DNA from: G965230065 sp965230065
Lineage (GTDB): Bacteria > Bacteroidota > Bacteroidia > Cytophagales > Cyclobacteriaceae
Assembly: GCA_965230065.1 (NCBI GenBank)
Contig: OZ245942.1
Span: 2,108,001 to 2,172,000, forward strand
Length of the DNA: 64,000 bases
Direction of reading: 5' to 3'
The first letter of the stretch is position 1, and each line of letters opens with the position of its first letter. Made by a program: the position numbers and the translations under genes. The notes under the pieces were generated by a model, which was not told where the DNA came from, did not search any database, and was given only the letters and a program-made list of their open reading frames with translations. Positions 34,524 through 43,233 of the stretch are shown here, piece by piece.

Positions 34524-36971
34524 ATGTTGAAAAAACCAAGTGATTATCTGATTGTAATGTTGTTGTCTGCTTTCCTCCTGGGTTGTTCTACGCCACAACT
34601 GGAAGAGAAAACGAAAGTAGGTTTAGCTGTTTCAAAACTTAAAGAAGCGGCCCATTCAGATAGCTTTTGGGTGCAAGTTCATGCCTATGAGTTTTTACTA
34701 AAACTCGGATACCATAAATGGGTGGATTCAGCTTTTCATTCATTATTAAAAGCCCATGAAGAAATCCCACAGGAGCGCATTGGTGTATGGAGAATTGGTG
34801 TTCAGAAGAGTTTTTCCAAGGAGGATGCACTGCCTTTTTTTGAAAAAATCAAACAGGCTTATCTGGATACTGGCAGTACAGATCGCCTTCATGCTGCTGA
34901 ATCGCTGGCTAAATTGGCTTACCCCTTTCAAACTTTACCCAATGAGCTAGTCAAGAAAGGTTTACAAAGTGGAGATAGAATGCGCGGGTATACCCTGTGG
35001 GGAATGAGTTTACCCACAGAGGAAAACCCTGAAGTTGACTACCAGGTTCTATTAAATGCACTATCGCCGGATGATGATCTGGTGAGTGAAACAGTAGCCT
35101 ACGCATTCACAAAAATAGATGGAGTTATGCCTGCTGAAGTTTGGTCAAAGCTCAGGGAAATTTCAGGTGATGAACGATATTCAGAACTTACCCGGCAGAG
35201 ATTGAAACTTGCCTTATTTATCAATTCTGGTACTATTGAGTTATCCAGGCAGGAAGCTGAAATACTGGAGAATGAGATAAAAAAACTATTAATTTCTCAA
35301 CATAAGGCCATTAGATATGCAGCCTGTGAGGCCGTTGCGGTCAAAGGTAAAGCCAGATACAAATCTATCTTAGAGGATATTATGGAAGGGCGCAATGTCA
35401 TTAGTATTGTAGGAGCATCTCAGGAAGATATGCAGGCCGTGAATCTGGATTGCCAGAGTGCGGCAGCCTATGCTTTGCTCTCATTGGATAAAAGAAAAAG
35501 TGCAAAGTTCAGCCTCATAGATTGGTTAGTAATTGTAGCGTTTTTGTTGCTGATGATTGCGATTGGGTTTTTCTATTCTAAAAAATCCAAGAATAAGGAT
35601 GATTATCTGCTAGGTGGTAGGTCGATGAACCCCATCATGGTAGGGCTTTCTCTTTTTGCTACCTTGTTAAGTACGTTAAGTTATCTGGCTTATCCTGGGG
35701 AAATGATCAAGTACGGACCTATGTATTTTTTTGGAATACTCGGCTATCCGTTGGCTTATTTGATTATCGGAAGGTTTATCATTCCTCAGTTTATGAAATT
35801 GAACGTTACCAGTGCTTATGAAATTCTGGAAGTAAAACTGGGCACACAAGTCAGAGACTTAGGAACGGTTTTTTTTCTTTTACTCCGATTTATGTGGATG
35901 TCTACCATTGTGTATGCCACAGTCAATACAGCTTTGATTCATATCATTGGGTTTGACGAAACCTATGTGCCCTGGGTATGCCTGATACTGGCATTGATTA
36001 CGGTTTTATATACCACTTTGGGTGGCATCAAAGCCGTAGTGATGACCGATGCCATTCAATCTGCGGTGTTATTGGGCGGCGCTCTGCTCACCATTGTAGT
36101 AATCTCTTTAGAATTTGGCTCTTTTACCAACTGGTTGCCCAATCAATGGTTGCCCCATTGGAAAGAATTTGTGTGGAAAATTGACCTTAATCAGCGATTT
36201 ACCCTGGGCAATATATTAATCATGGCCGTGATCTGGAAAGTGTGTACTTCTGGTTCAGACCAGATGGCTATTCAGCGATACCTTTCCACTCGAGATGTAA
36301 AAGCAGCAAAAAAAACATTAAGCGTTTCTTTATGGTCGAGTGCAATAGTACAGGTAGTATTGGCTATTTTGGGGCTTGCCGTAGCCTCTTATTTCTTAAA
36401 ACATCCACAATCTTTAGAATTTGGTAACACGGTCTATCAAAATGCCGACTCTCTTTTCCCAAGATTTATTCTGATTGGATTACCTGTTGGAGTGAGTGGA
36501 TTGGTAGTAGCAGGCCTCATGGCAGCGGCCATGTCCAGCTTGTCTTCCGGGCTTAACTCATCTTCTTCTGTGCTATTGGAAGATATTTTTGACAGGCACT
36601 TTCCCCAATTGTTGAAGTTTGAAGATCCATTAAAAAAAGTGCGTTTTATCTCTATAGCCCTCGGATTGGTGGTGACTGTATGCAGCATGTTTGTAGGGTA
36701 TATAGAAGGTAATTTACTGGATATTATCATGAAACTAGTTAATCTTTTTGTAGCCCCTTTATTTGTCTTATTTTTTATGGCGCTTTTCGTTCCGAAAGCA
36801 ACCAACAGAGGAACATTTTTAGGTGGTTTGTTCTCACTTTTCATCGCTATTTTAATCGCATTTTTTGAGTTATTTAACCTCAGCGTTTTGACTATAATGC
36901 CAGTTTCTCTTGTTGCCGGAATAGTAATGAGCTGGATATTAAGCTTATTAGATTACAAACAAGAGGGTTAA
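34524..36971 (+). CDS. Sodium:solute symporter with N-terminal lipobox and HEAT-like domain
   Basis: 815 residues. The first 25 look like a lipoprotein signal (VMLLSAFLLGCSTP). Residues about 30-325 form a soluble helical-repeat (HEAT-like) domain, with helices such as RLHAAESLAKLAY and AIRYAACEAVAVKG. Residues about 330-815 are a membrane transporter of the SSS family with about 13 helices (DWLVIVAFLLLMIAIGFFYS, then DDYLLGGRSMNPIMVGLSL and TTLGGIKAVVMTDAIQSAV). It is the last gene of the operon, and by context probably imports sialic acid or the released sugar acid with Na+. Whether the lipobox is used ahead of a polytopic protein is unclear. Confidence 0.85.
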   Translation: MLKKPSDYLIVMLLSAFLLGCSTPQLEEKTKVGLAVSKLKEAAHSDSFWVQVHAYEFLLKLGYHKWVDSAFHSLLKAHEEIPQERIGVWRIGVQKSFSKEDALPFFEKIKQAYLDTGSTDRLHAAESLAKLAYPFQTLPNELVKKGLQSGDRMRGYTLWGMSLPTEENPEVDYQVLLNALSPDDDLVSETVAYAFTKIDGVMPAEVWSKLREISGDERYSELTRQRLKLALFINSGTIELSRQEAEILENEIKKLLISQHKAIRYAACEAVAVKGKARYKSILEDIMEGRNVISIVGASQEDMQAVNLDCQSAAAYALLSLDKRKSAKFSLIDWLVIVAFLLLMIAIGFFYSKKSKNKDDYLLGGRSMNPIMVGLSLFATLLSTLSYLAYPGEMIKYGPMYFFGILGYPLAYLIIGRFIIPQFMKLNVTSAYEILEVKLGTQVRDLGTVFFLLLRFMWMSTIVYATVNTALIHIIGFDETYVPWVCLILALITVLYTTLGGIKAVVMTDAIQSAVLLGGALLTIVVISLEFGSFTNWLPNQWLPHWKEFVWKIDLNQRFTLGNILIMAVIWKVCTSGSDQMAIQRYLSTRDVKAAKKTLSVSLWSSAIVQVVLAILGLAVASYFLKHPQSLEFGNTVYQNADSLFPRFILIGLPVGVSGLVVAGLMAAAMSSLSSGLNSSSSVLLEDIFDRHFPQLLKFEDPLKKVRFISIALGLVVTVCSMFVGYIEGNLLDIIMKLVNLFVAPLFVLFFMALFVPKATNRGTFLGGLFSLFIAILIAFFELFNLSVLTIMPVSLVAGIVMSWILSLLDYKQEG

Positions 36972-37072
36972 AACTATATTTCTTGTGTTATCCATGTCTT
37001 ATTACTTGCCATAGTTCAGCATCAATAATTTGTATATTGTTTTATCCAATCTTAATCTGTGGTTTACAGCGC

Positions 37073-37777
37073 TCAATTTACTTGTAACTTCCTATCCACA
37101 TACAAGTCTACCTTTTCGCTGTAAAAACAAAGTAAATCTTTGATTTTGGGGCATTCGGGAACTGGGTCAGGGTAGCTCCATACCAGGTCTTCATGCACCT
37201 TGTCTTTGATAGTAATATTCCAATAGGAAGCTACACCTTTGTAAGGGCAGCGGGTATGGGTATTGGTAGGGGTTAGATAATCCATATTTACATCGGCAGG
37301 GGGAATGTAATAGCGGGTAGGCAGGCTGGTTTCAAAAAGCAGAAACGGGCGTTTCGTTTCAGCTACCGTTACCCCATCTAATGCTACACGTATATGACGG
37401 GAGCTTGGCATCACATCCACTCGCTTGTACGGGTCGCGCGCATGTACAAATACTTCTTCCTCTTCCTCAAACCAATGCTCCACCTTGTTCCATTGCAAGG
37501 TAATGTATCCTTTCAATTCAGGCTGGCCGGGGTAATGATAAGCAGCCCGTTCCACCGTTTGGGCATTCACTGTCAAATTCCAAAAAAACCGGTTCTTTGT
37601 CTGGGCATTTTCCCGGAGCAAATCCGTACGCACATCTTCAAGTGGAAAGAAGTAGGTGGGATATTTTTCGTGTTCCCATACGAGTAATGCACGTTTACTG
37701 TTTACTACAAAGGTATTGTCAACTTGTGCCCGTACCCAGCGGGGACTGGGTTCTATCCTTTTAAATTGCTTTTCCAT
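37073..37777 (-). CDS. Tandem DUF427 protein
   Basis: 234 residues with two DUF427 domains. The first has KRALLVWEHEKYPTYFFP, and the second VAETKRPFLLFETSLPTRYY with TRCPYKGVASYWNI, the most conserved DUF427 block. The fold binds small ligands; function is unknown. It ends 100 bases after the symporter gene on the opposite strand, so it is not part of the glycan operon. Upstream is the K+ channel gene, 20 bases away and on the same strand. Confidence 0.87.
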   Translation of the reverse strand: MEKQFKRIEPSPRWVRAQVDNTFVVNSKRALLVWEHEKYPTYFFPLEDVRTDLLRENAQTKNRFFWNLTVNAQTVERAAYHYPGQPELKGYITLQWNKVEHWFEEEEEVFVHARDPYKRVDVMPSSRHIRVALDGVTVAETKRPFLLFETSLPTRYYIPPADVNMDYLTPTNTHTRCPYKGVASYWNITIKDKVHEDLVWSYPDPVPECPKIKDLLCFYSEKVDLYVDRKLQVN

Positions 37778-37797
37778 ATTCTTTAATTCTTACCATC

Positions 37798-39507
37798 TTA
37801 TTTGTCATAAACTTCACTAAAACGTTCCCGCTGCTCTGTACTGCATAAAGCAACCAAAGCCGAATCAGCATTTAATTTTCGAGTAGGAGAAAGGTTAGTG
37901 ACGATGTTTCCGTTTTCCTGAAGGGCAATTACGTTCAGCCCGGTACGTGCGCCAATTCCAGCTTCAGCAAGCGTTTTTCCTTCCAATGAAGAAGGGAGCG
38001 GAATATAGAAAAGGTCTACACCTTCGCCCAATACCACAAGTTCACGCCCCTGCACAATCGATAATACGGTTTGTACGCCAAAAGAGGTATAACTTAAAAC
38101 GAAATCGGCCCCGGCGCGTTGTATGGCTTCCACATTCCGCTCATGGGTAACCCGGGTAAGAATGCGTGCCTCGGGGTTAAGCTTCCGACAGTAAACGGTT
38201 AGGTAGACGTTCATGGCATCGTCATGGGTGGTGAGCAGAATGGTTGGCGCATGGGCAATACCTGCCTTATCAAGTATCTCCCGGTCGGCAGCATCGCCAA
38301 GGAACAACTTATCAGGAATGCCAAGAATTTTGTGCTCAAGCTCCTGGTTACGTTCTACGATGTTTACCGGAATCTTCCGGCGTTTGAGTGCCCGTGCGGC
38401 TGACCTGCCTACCTTACCTCCCCCGATGATAAGTACAGGGTGCGGGTTTTCGTCGTAAATGACAAGCATATTGTCTAACTTATCGATTTGCTGAGAGGTG
38501 CCAATTACCACAGGCACAGCCAGGGGAGAAAGCACCAGACCTGGTTGAATGGGATGGAATCGCCCATGTTCCCAAACGCCTACCATACTGACCCCGGTAA
38601 TTTCTCGGAGCCGTGTTTCCCGGATGGTTTGTCCCTGCAGGGGCGTATTGTGTACCGGGAATTCTGCCAGCAGTAAATCGTGAAATTTGCCGATTACGTT
38701 GGCATGGGCAGCCCCGGCGCTCACCCGGTTGGCCAGGTGCTCGCCAAGTCGCAGCTTGAGGGGCAGTACGAAACTGGCACCGCTCAACTCCAATACATCA
38801 ATAGAATCGGCTGATTCGGCTAATGCAATCACAGGGATTGCTTTGGACAGCTCATGTACGGTAAGGATGATGTTAGAATTGACCGTATCGGAAGCATTGG
38901 CCAGCACCAGGCGTGCATGCGTAGCACGGGCAGCCCGGTAGGTTTCCACGGCATCAGTTTCGCCTGTAATCACCGGAAGCCCTGCTTCCTGCATGCGCAT
39001 GGCGAGTTCGGCATCGGGTTCTATGACAAATACGGGTACGCCCGCCAGTTCCAGGCGACGAACCAGTCCGAGTGCGATGGAGTCGTTATTACAGATAAGC
39101 ACATGGCCTTTTACTTCTTCTGCCAAATACTGAAGCGACTTGATGCGTGCCCGGCTTCGCTGCTCAAGCCAGGGAGTATATACCAGGCGGATGAACAGGA
39201 AAGGAAGGATGATAAGGAGAAGCACGATGCCCGAGAGTAGTACAATGCTACTGAATGCACGCCCCATGTCGGTTTCAAAAGTGATGTCGCCAAAGCCGAG
39301 CGTGCTCATGACCGTGAGTGCCCAGTAAATGCCTGTAAACCAGGAATGATCCTGGCCTTCCCACGCCATGATTACATGGAACAGCCAGCCAAACAAAAAG
39401 ATGACGGCAAAGAGCAAGGCGATATATTTTACAAAGGGCCTGAGCTGGCGGCGCAGTTTGCTGTCACCGGCAATCAGTGTAGCCAGATGGGTGCCGAGAG
39501 TTTTCAT
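37798..39507 (-). CDS. Potassium channel with two RCK (TrkA-N) domains
   Basis: 569 residues. An N-terminal two-helix pore has a selectivity filter of the K+ type (VMSTLGFGDITF, about 87-98). Then follow two TrkA-N/RCK domains. The first (about 133-330) has a degenerate nucleotide loop (HVLICNNDSIALG) and the second (about 350-480) a canonical one (LIIGGGKVGRSAARAL). TrkA-C-like parts follow each. This layout matches ligand-gated bacterial K+ channels. It may be cotranscribed with the DUF427 gene. A 14-bp palindrome CCATCA-TT-TGATGG lies 31 bases upstream of the start (39538-39551). Confidence 0.9.
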   Translation of the reverse strand: MKTLGTHLATLIAGDSKLRRQLRPFVKYIALLFAVIFLFGWLFHVIMAWEGQDHSWFTGIYWALTVMSTLGFGDITFETDMGRAFSSIVLLSGIVLLLIILPFLFIRLVYTPWLEQRSRARIKSLQYLAEEVKGHVLICNNDSIALGLVRRLELAGVPVFVIEPDAELAMRMQEAGLPVITGETDAVETYRAARATHARLVLANASDTVNSNIILTVHELSKAIPVIALAESADSIDVLELSGASFVLPLKLRLGEHLANRVSAGAAHANVIGKFHDLLLAEFPVHNTPLQGQTIRETRLREITGVSMVGVWEHGRFHPIQPGLVLSPLAVPVVIGTSQQIDKLDNMLVIYDENPHPVLIIGGGKVGRSAARALKRRKIPVNIVERNQELEHKILGIPDKLFLGDAADREILDKAGIAHAPTILLTTHDDAMNVYLTVYCRKLNPEARILTRVTHERNVEAIQRAGADFVLSYTSFGVQTVLSIVQGRELVVLGEGVDLFYIPLPSSLEGKTLAEAGIGARTGLNVIALQENGNIVTNLSPTRKLNADSALVALCSTEQRERFSEVYDK

Positions 39508-39642
39508 GCAGATAGTTTTCCTTGTATTTTAAGATAACCATCATTTGATGGACTCGCAAGTAAAAGAATAAGTACAAGAAAGTTGAAAATATTAGAAACC
39601 TGGATGATGTTAACATTTAATGCATACAGGCAAGGAATGCAT

Positions 39643-40047
39643 TCACCTGGCCTCACTGATCTCGAGCAAATGCCCATCGGGATCTCTAAAAAAGCAACGC
39701 ACCTCCCCACCCCAATCTGTGGGAGGTGTCAGAAACTCAGCCCCCCGGGATTTCAGAGTATCATATGCTGCCTGGCAGTCTGGAACGCGGATGGTCATGG
39801 CATGGCTTACTTCCTTCGGATGTTGTGGAGGGGTAAAGGTTACATCAGGCTTATCTTTTGTGGGGCCGCCGCCTGTTACCAATAAAAGCCAGGTATCCAG
39901 AAAGGACAAAACGCATGACGTGCCACCATATTCCCTGAAAACCTTCGCTCCCAGAATATCAGTGTAGAAGCTTTTTGAGTGTTTCATATTGCCAACCACC
40001 AAAATTTGAGTGAGGGCCATACCTTCGCCGGGAAAATCCATTTTCAT
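39643..40047 (-). CDS. VOC-family protein
   Basis: 134 residues, one glyoxalase-fold domain. Features: ILVVGNMKHSKSFYTDILGA near the start, AMTIRVPDCQAAYDTLKSRG in the middle and WGGEVRCFFRDPDGHLLEI at the end, the last having the usual DPDGH metal region. The first Met (40047) is used; Met10 is a possible alternative. It stands alone and its substrate is unknown. A different VOC protein is at 5868. Confidence 0.82.
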   Translation of the reverse strand: MKMDFPGEGMALTQILVVGNMKHSKSFYTDILGAKVFREYGGTSCVLSFLDTWLLLVTGGGPTKDKPDVTFTPPQHPKEVSHAMTIRVPDCQAAYDTLKSRGAEFLTPPTDWGGEVRCFFRDPDGHLLEISEAR

Positions 40048-40130
40048 ATGTTTTTAGGACTGTCCGCTTAATTTAAGAAAAATCAGCGAGTTTTGAGATT
40101 TTAATGGCAAAAAACACAGCAATTACGCCA

Positions 40131-40886
40131 CTATAGTTTTTTAATTTTTATATTCCTGAACCAGGTGTAGTTCCCGTGGTCTTGCAGGGCAATCGAGCCT
40201 TTTTTGTATTGACACCAGCCGGAGTACTCAGTCCATTTGCTGCTTTCATACCGGGTTTGCCATGCATCGCTTCCTTCTTCAAATTCCAGTACTTTTTGCC
40301 CGTTCAGCCAATGCTCTACGTGGCCGTTGTTGTAAATGATTTTGGCGGTATTCCATTCCCCGGCGGGGTTCAGTTTTTTATCAGCCGAGGGGGCGAACAT
40401 ATCATAAGTGGATGCAGTTTGCTTTGCTTCGTCCATAGAGGCGGGGGCGCTGGCATCGTCCATGAGTTGGTATTCCGGCCCGGTAACGTACGCATAGGCA
40501 TATTCCGGTTTTTCTACCACATGATATAGTAGCCCACTGTTCCCGGAAGGTGATAGTTTAAAATCTACCGTTAGCTCAAAGTTATCAAACTGCGCTGTGG
40601 TGATCAATGAGCCACCTGCCGCAGTAGCTTCCCCTCCCCCTTCGCTATAACACACGATCATGCCGTCTTCTACTTTCCACAATTCGCCAATATCATCAGC
40701 ATTGTATCTTTTCCATCCGTTCAGAGTTTCCCCGTCAAATAGGGAAATCCATTCATCTGTCTGCGTAGCTGCCGGGGTTGTATCTGCTGTTTGCGCTTTT
40801 TTATCGCCGGAACAAGAAATCACTACGAGTAATATCAGAAATACGGTGAATAAATTTACAGATATTGGAATTTGTGTGGTTTTCAT
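40131..40886 (-). CDS. DUF1080 (3-keto-disaccharide hydrolase-like) lipoprotein, second copy
   Basis: 251 residues from the ATG at 40886, which gives a lipoprotein signal (FTVFLILLVVISCSGD). The mature domain carries LFDGETLNGWKRYN, SPSGNSGLLYHVVE, GPEYQLMDDAS and VEHWLNGQKVLEFEEG, and ends GSIALQDHGNYTWFRNIKI. These are the same blocks as the paralogue at 12757, but the sequences are clearly diverged, so the duplication is old or the copies were acquired separately. Probable envelope-located hydrolase or sugar-binding protein. Confidence 0.86.
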   Translation of the reverse strand: MKTTQIPISVNLFTVFLILLVVISCSGDKKAQTADTTPAATQTDEWISLFDGETLNGWKRYNADDIGELWKVEDGMIVCYSEGGGEATAAGGSLITTAQFDNFELTVDFKLSPSGNSGLLYHVVEKPEYAYAYVTGPEYQLMDDASAPASMDEAKQTASTYDMFAPSADKKLNPAGEWNTAKIIYNNGHVEHWLNGQKVLEFEEGSDAWQTRYESSKWTEYSGWCQYKKGSIALQDHGNYTWFRNIKIKKL

Positions 40887-41021
40887 GGGTTTGGGGTTTT
40901 CCTTTGTTTGTTGGTATAGTTTTCCATGGTAGCCCATAGTAATCTTAAAGAAATCAATAAATTCTGAAAAAAATTAGCAAGATGATGATTAAATTTCGTA
41001 CTCTTAAATAAAGGAATTATT

Positions 41022-41264
41022 ATGATTACTTCCAGGGTATATGATGAAATAATAGATTTTATTGCGGCTGGTGCAAGCCCTCAGGAAATTATTGCATTTC
41101 AGCCATCAAAAAAAATCAAGGAACGGGTAGCCAATTTAATCCATCGTGAAAAAGAAGGTGTACTTTCTGCCGAAGAGAAATCGGAATTAGATCATTTCAT
41201 GCAAATAGAACACCTTATGCGATTAGCCAAAGCACGGGCTCGTCAGCATATTCATCATGAGTAG
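41022..41264 (+). CDS. Small acidic/helical protein upstream of a broken HNH gene
   Basis: 80 residues, helical, rich in Glu and Lys (KIKERVANLIHREKEGVLSA, SELDHFMQIEHLMRLAKA). I do not recognise a named family. Proteins of this type often precede a short HNH nuclease gene in Bacteroidota and cyanobacteria. The next gene starts 8 bases before this one ends (overlap 41257-41264), so the two are coupled. Partner or antitoxin-like role is a guess. Confidence 0.6.
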   Translation: MITSRVYDEIIDFIAAGASPQEIIAFQPSKKIKERVANLIHREKEGVLSAEEKSELDHFMQIEHLMRLAKARARQHIHHE

Positions 41265-41703
41265 ATACGTTAGCGAGAAAATACGGAAAGCTGTAGCAAA
41301 ACGCGCTCATAATTTATGTGAATATTGCTTGATTCACGAAGCTGACACCTTCCTTTCCTGCCAGGTTGACCATGTTATTAGCGTGAAACACGGAGGGAAA
41401 ACAGAACTTAAAAACTAAGCGTATTCCTGTGCTTTTTGCAATCGAAGTAAAGGTAGTAATATTGGCTCTATACTATTACCGGATAATAAGTTTTTGAGAT
41501 TTTATAATCCAAGAACTGACAGTTGGCCTGAACATTTTGAATTGCAAGAAACGATTATCAAAACAATTACTGATATTGGGATAGTTACTGCCAGAATATT
41601 AGATTTTAATAATATTGACCGGATAATTGAGCGTCAAACTTTAATTGAAATCGGAAGGTTTCCGCATCCCTCGGCATTGGCTCTTATTCGGCAGCAAAAA
41701 TGA
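41257..41703 (+). pseudogene. HNH endonuclease with an in-frame stop
   Basis: The frame from the ATG at 41257 encodes RAHNLCEYCLIHEA, then VDHVISVKHGG, a stop TAA at 41416-41418, and continues in the same frame with AYSCAFCNRSKGSNIG and a normal end at 41703. The Cys, the Asp-His and the CxxCN-x2-KG motifs of HNH proteins are all present on either side of the stop. The expected residue at the stop is probably Leu (NLAYxC), so one base change (TTA to TAA) explains it. Inactive as it stands unless readthrough or a sequencing error is involved. Confidence 0.8.
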
Positions 41704-41821
41704 TTATTCTTAGTCCTGTGTGGAGGTGTGTGTCTCCACAAGTCTCTCAATTCTTCTTCCTTCTTACTGCCCCTTTTCCCTTCAATTTTTTATCTTTGAA
41801 AAAGCCAAAAAATACAACATT

Positions 41822-43195
41822 ATGACCGATACCATCCAAGCATACATCGACCAAAACAAAGACCGTTTCCTCAACGAACTTTTTGAGCTTCTGCGCATTC
41901 CCTCGGTAAGCACCGATGCCCAATACAAAGCGGATGTACGAAAAGCTGCCGAATACCTGAAACAAAAGCTGGAAGCCGCCGGGGCAGACAATGTAGAGCT
42001 CTGTGAAACGGAAGGCCACCCCATCGTGTATGGGGAAAAAATCATTGACCAGCATTTTCCTACGGTATTGGTATATGGGCATTACGATGTGCAGCCGGCC
42101 GATCCGCTGGATTTGTGGGAGTCCCCCCCTTTTGAGCCGGAAATCAGGGACGGAAAAATTTATGCCCGGGGCGCCTGCGATGACAAAGGGCAAACCTACA
42201 TGCACGTAAAGGCTTTTGAACTGATGATGGAGCAGCAAACCCTGCCCTGCAATGTAAAATTTATGCTGGAAGGGGAAGAAGAAGTAGGCTCAGACCACCT
42301 GGGCGATTTTGTAAGAGCCAATAAAGAAAAACTGTCCGCCGATGTAATCCTCATTTCAGATACCGATATCATTGACAACGATACGCCTTCCATCACGGTG
42401 GGCTTGCGGGGCTTAAGTTACATGGAAGTAGAAGTAACCGGTCCCAAGCGTGATTTGCATTCGGGCATGTATGGAGGAGCGGTAGCCAACCCCATCAATG
42501 TGTTATGCGAAATGATTGCTTCCCTCAAAGATGAAAAAGGCCGCATCACCATCCCCGGTTTTTACGAAAAAGTAGCTGAGCTTTCTGCTAAAGAAAGGGA
42601 GGAGTTGAACAAAGCGCCTTTCGAACTGGAAGCTTACAAAAAAGCACTGGACATAGAAGAAATAGCCGGAGAAGAAGGATATTCCACCCTTGAACGCACA
42701 GGCATTCGTCCTACATTGGATGTAAATGGTATTTGGGGCGGTTACATAGGTGAAGGAGCCAAAACAGTTTTGCCTGCCAAAGCTTACGCAAAAATCTCTA
42801 TGCGGCTGGTGCCCCAACAGGATCATAAAAAAATTGACAAGCTCTTCACCAAGCATATTGAAGCCATTGCGCCCAAAAGCGTGAAGGTGAAAGTTACGTC
42901 TCATCACGGCGGACAACCCGCCATGATTCCTACCGATTCGGTAGCCATTCAGGCAGCCAGCCAGGCTTTTGAAGAATCCTGGGGCAAAAAGCCCATCTTA
43001 ACCCGGGAAGGAGGCAGCATTCCCATTGTTTCCCTGTTTCAGCAGGAACTGGGGCTGGATTCGGTACTCATGGGTTTTGGGCTGAAAGAAGACGCCATCC
43101 ACTCACCCAACGAAAGTTATGGAGTATTTAATTTCCTGAAAGGCATTGAAACGATTCCGCTCTTTTACAAGCATTTTGCAGCGATGCACCGATAA
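41822..43195 (+). CDS. M20-family metallopeptidase (dipeptidase-type)
   Basis: 457 residues from the ATG at 41822 (MTDTIQAYIDQNKDRF); a longer frame upstream is not supported. Zinc ligands lie in VYGHYDVQPADP, ARGACDDKGQ, LEGEEEVGSDHL and ISDTD, and the last His near HSPNESYGVFNF. The middle lid domain (LHSGMYGGAVANP, about 205-217) dimerises. The family includes carnosinase-like and CPG2-like di- and tripeptidases; cytoplasmic. Complete. Confidence 0.92.
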   Translation: MTDTIQAYIDQNKDRFLNELFELLRIPSVSTDAQYKADVRKAAEYLKQKLEAAGADNVELCETEGHPIVYGEKIIDQHFPTVLVYGHYDVQPADPLDLWESPPFEPEIRDGKIYARGACDDKGQTYMHVKAFELMMEQQTLPCNVKFMLEGEEEVGSDHLGDFVRANKEKLSADVILISDTDIIDNDTPSITVGLRGLSYMEVEVTGPKRDLHSGMYGGAVANPINVLCEMIASLKDEKGRITIPGFYEKVAELSAKEREELNKAPFELEAYKKALDIEEIAGEEGYSTLERTGIRPTLDVNGIWGGYIGEGAKTVLPAKAYAKISMRLVPQQDHKKIDKLFTKHIEAIAPKSVKVKVTSHHGGQPAMIPTDSVAIQAASQAFEESWGKKPILTREGGSIPIVSLFQQELGLDSVLMGFGLKEDAIHSPNESYGVFNFLKGIETIPLFYKHFAAMHR

Positions 43196-43233
43196 AATCA
43201 ATGTACAATGAGCAATTAGCAAAGAGCAATTTT

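Noticed and set aside
39538..39551. 14-bp palindrome CCATCATTTGATGG upstream of the K+ channel gene
   Set aside because: Only one copy and short; noted in the gene entry but not enough to claim an operator.
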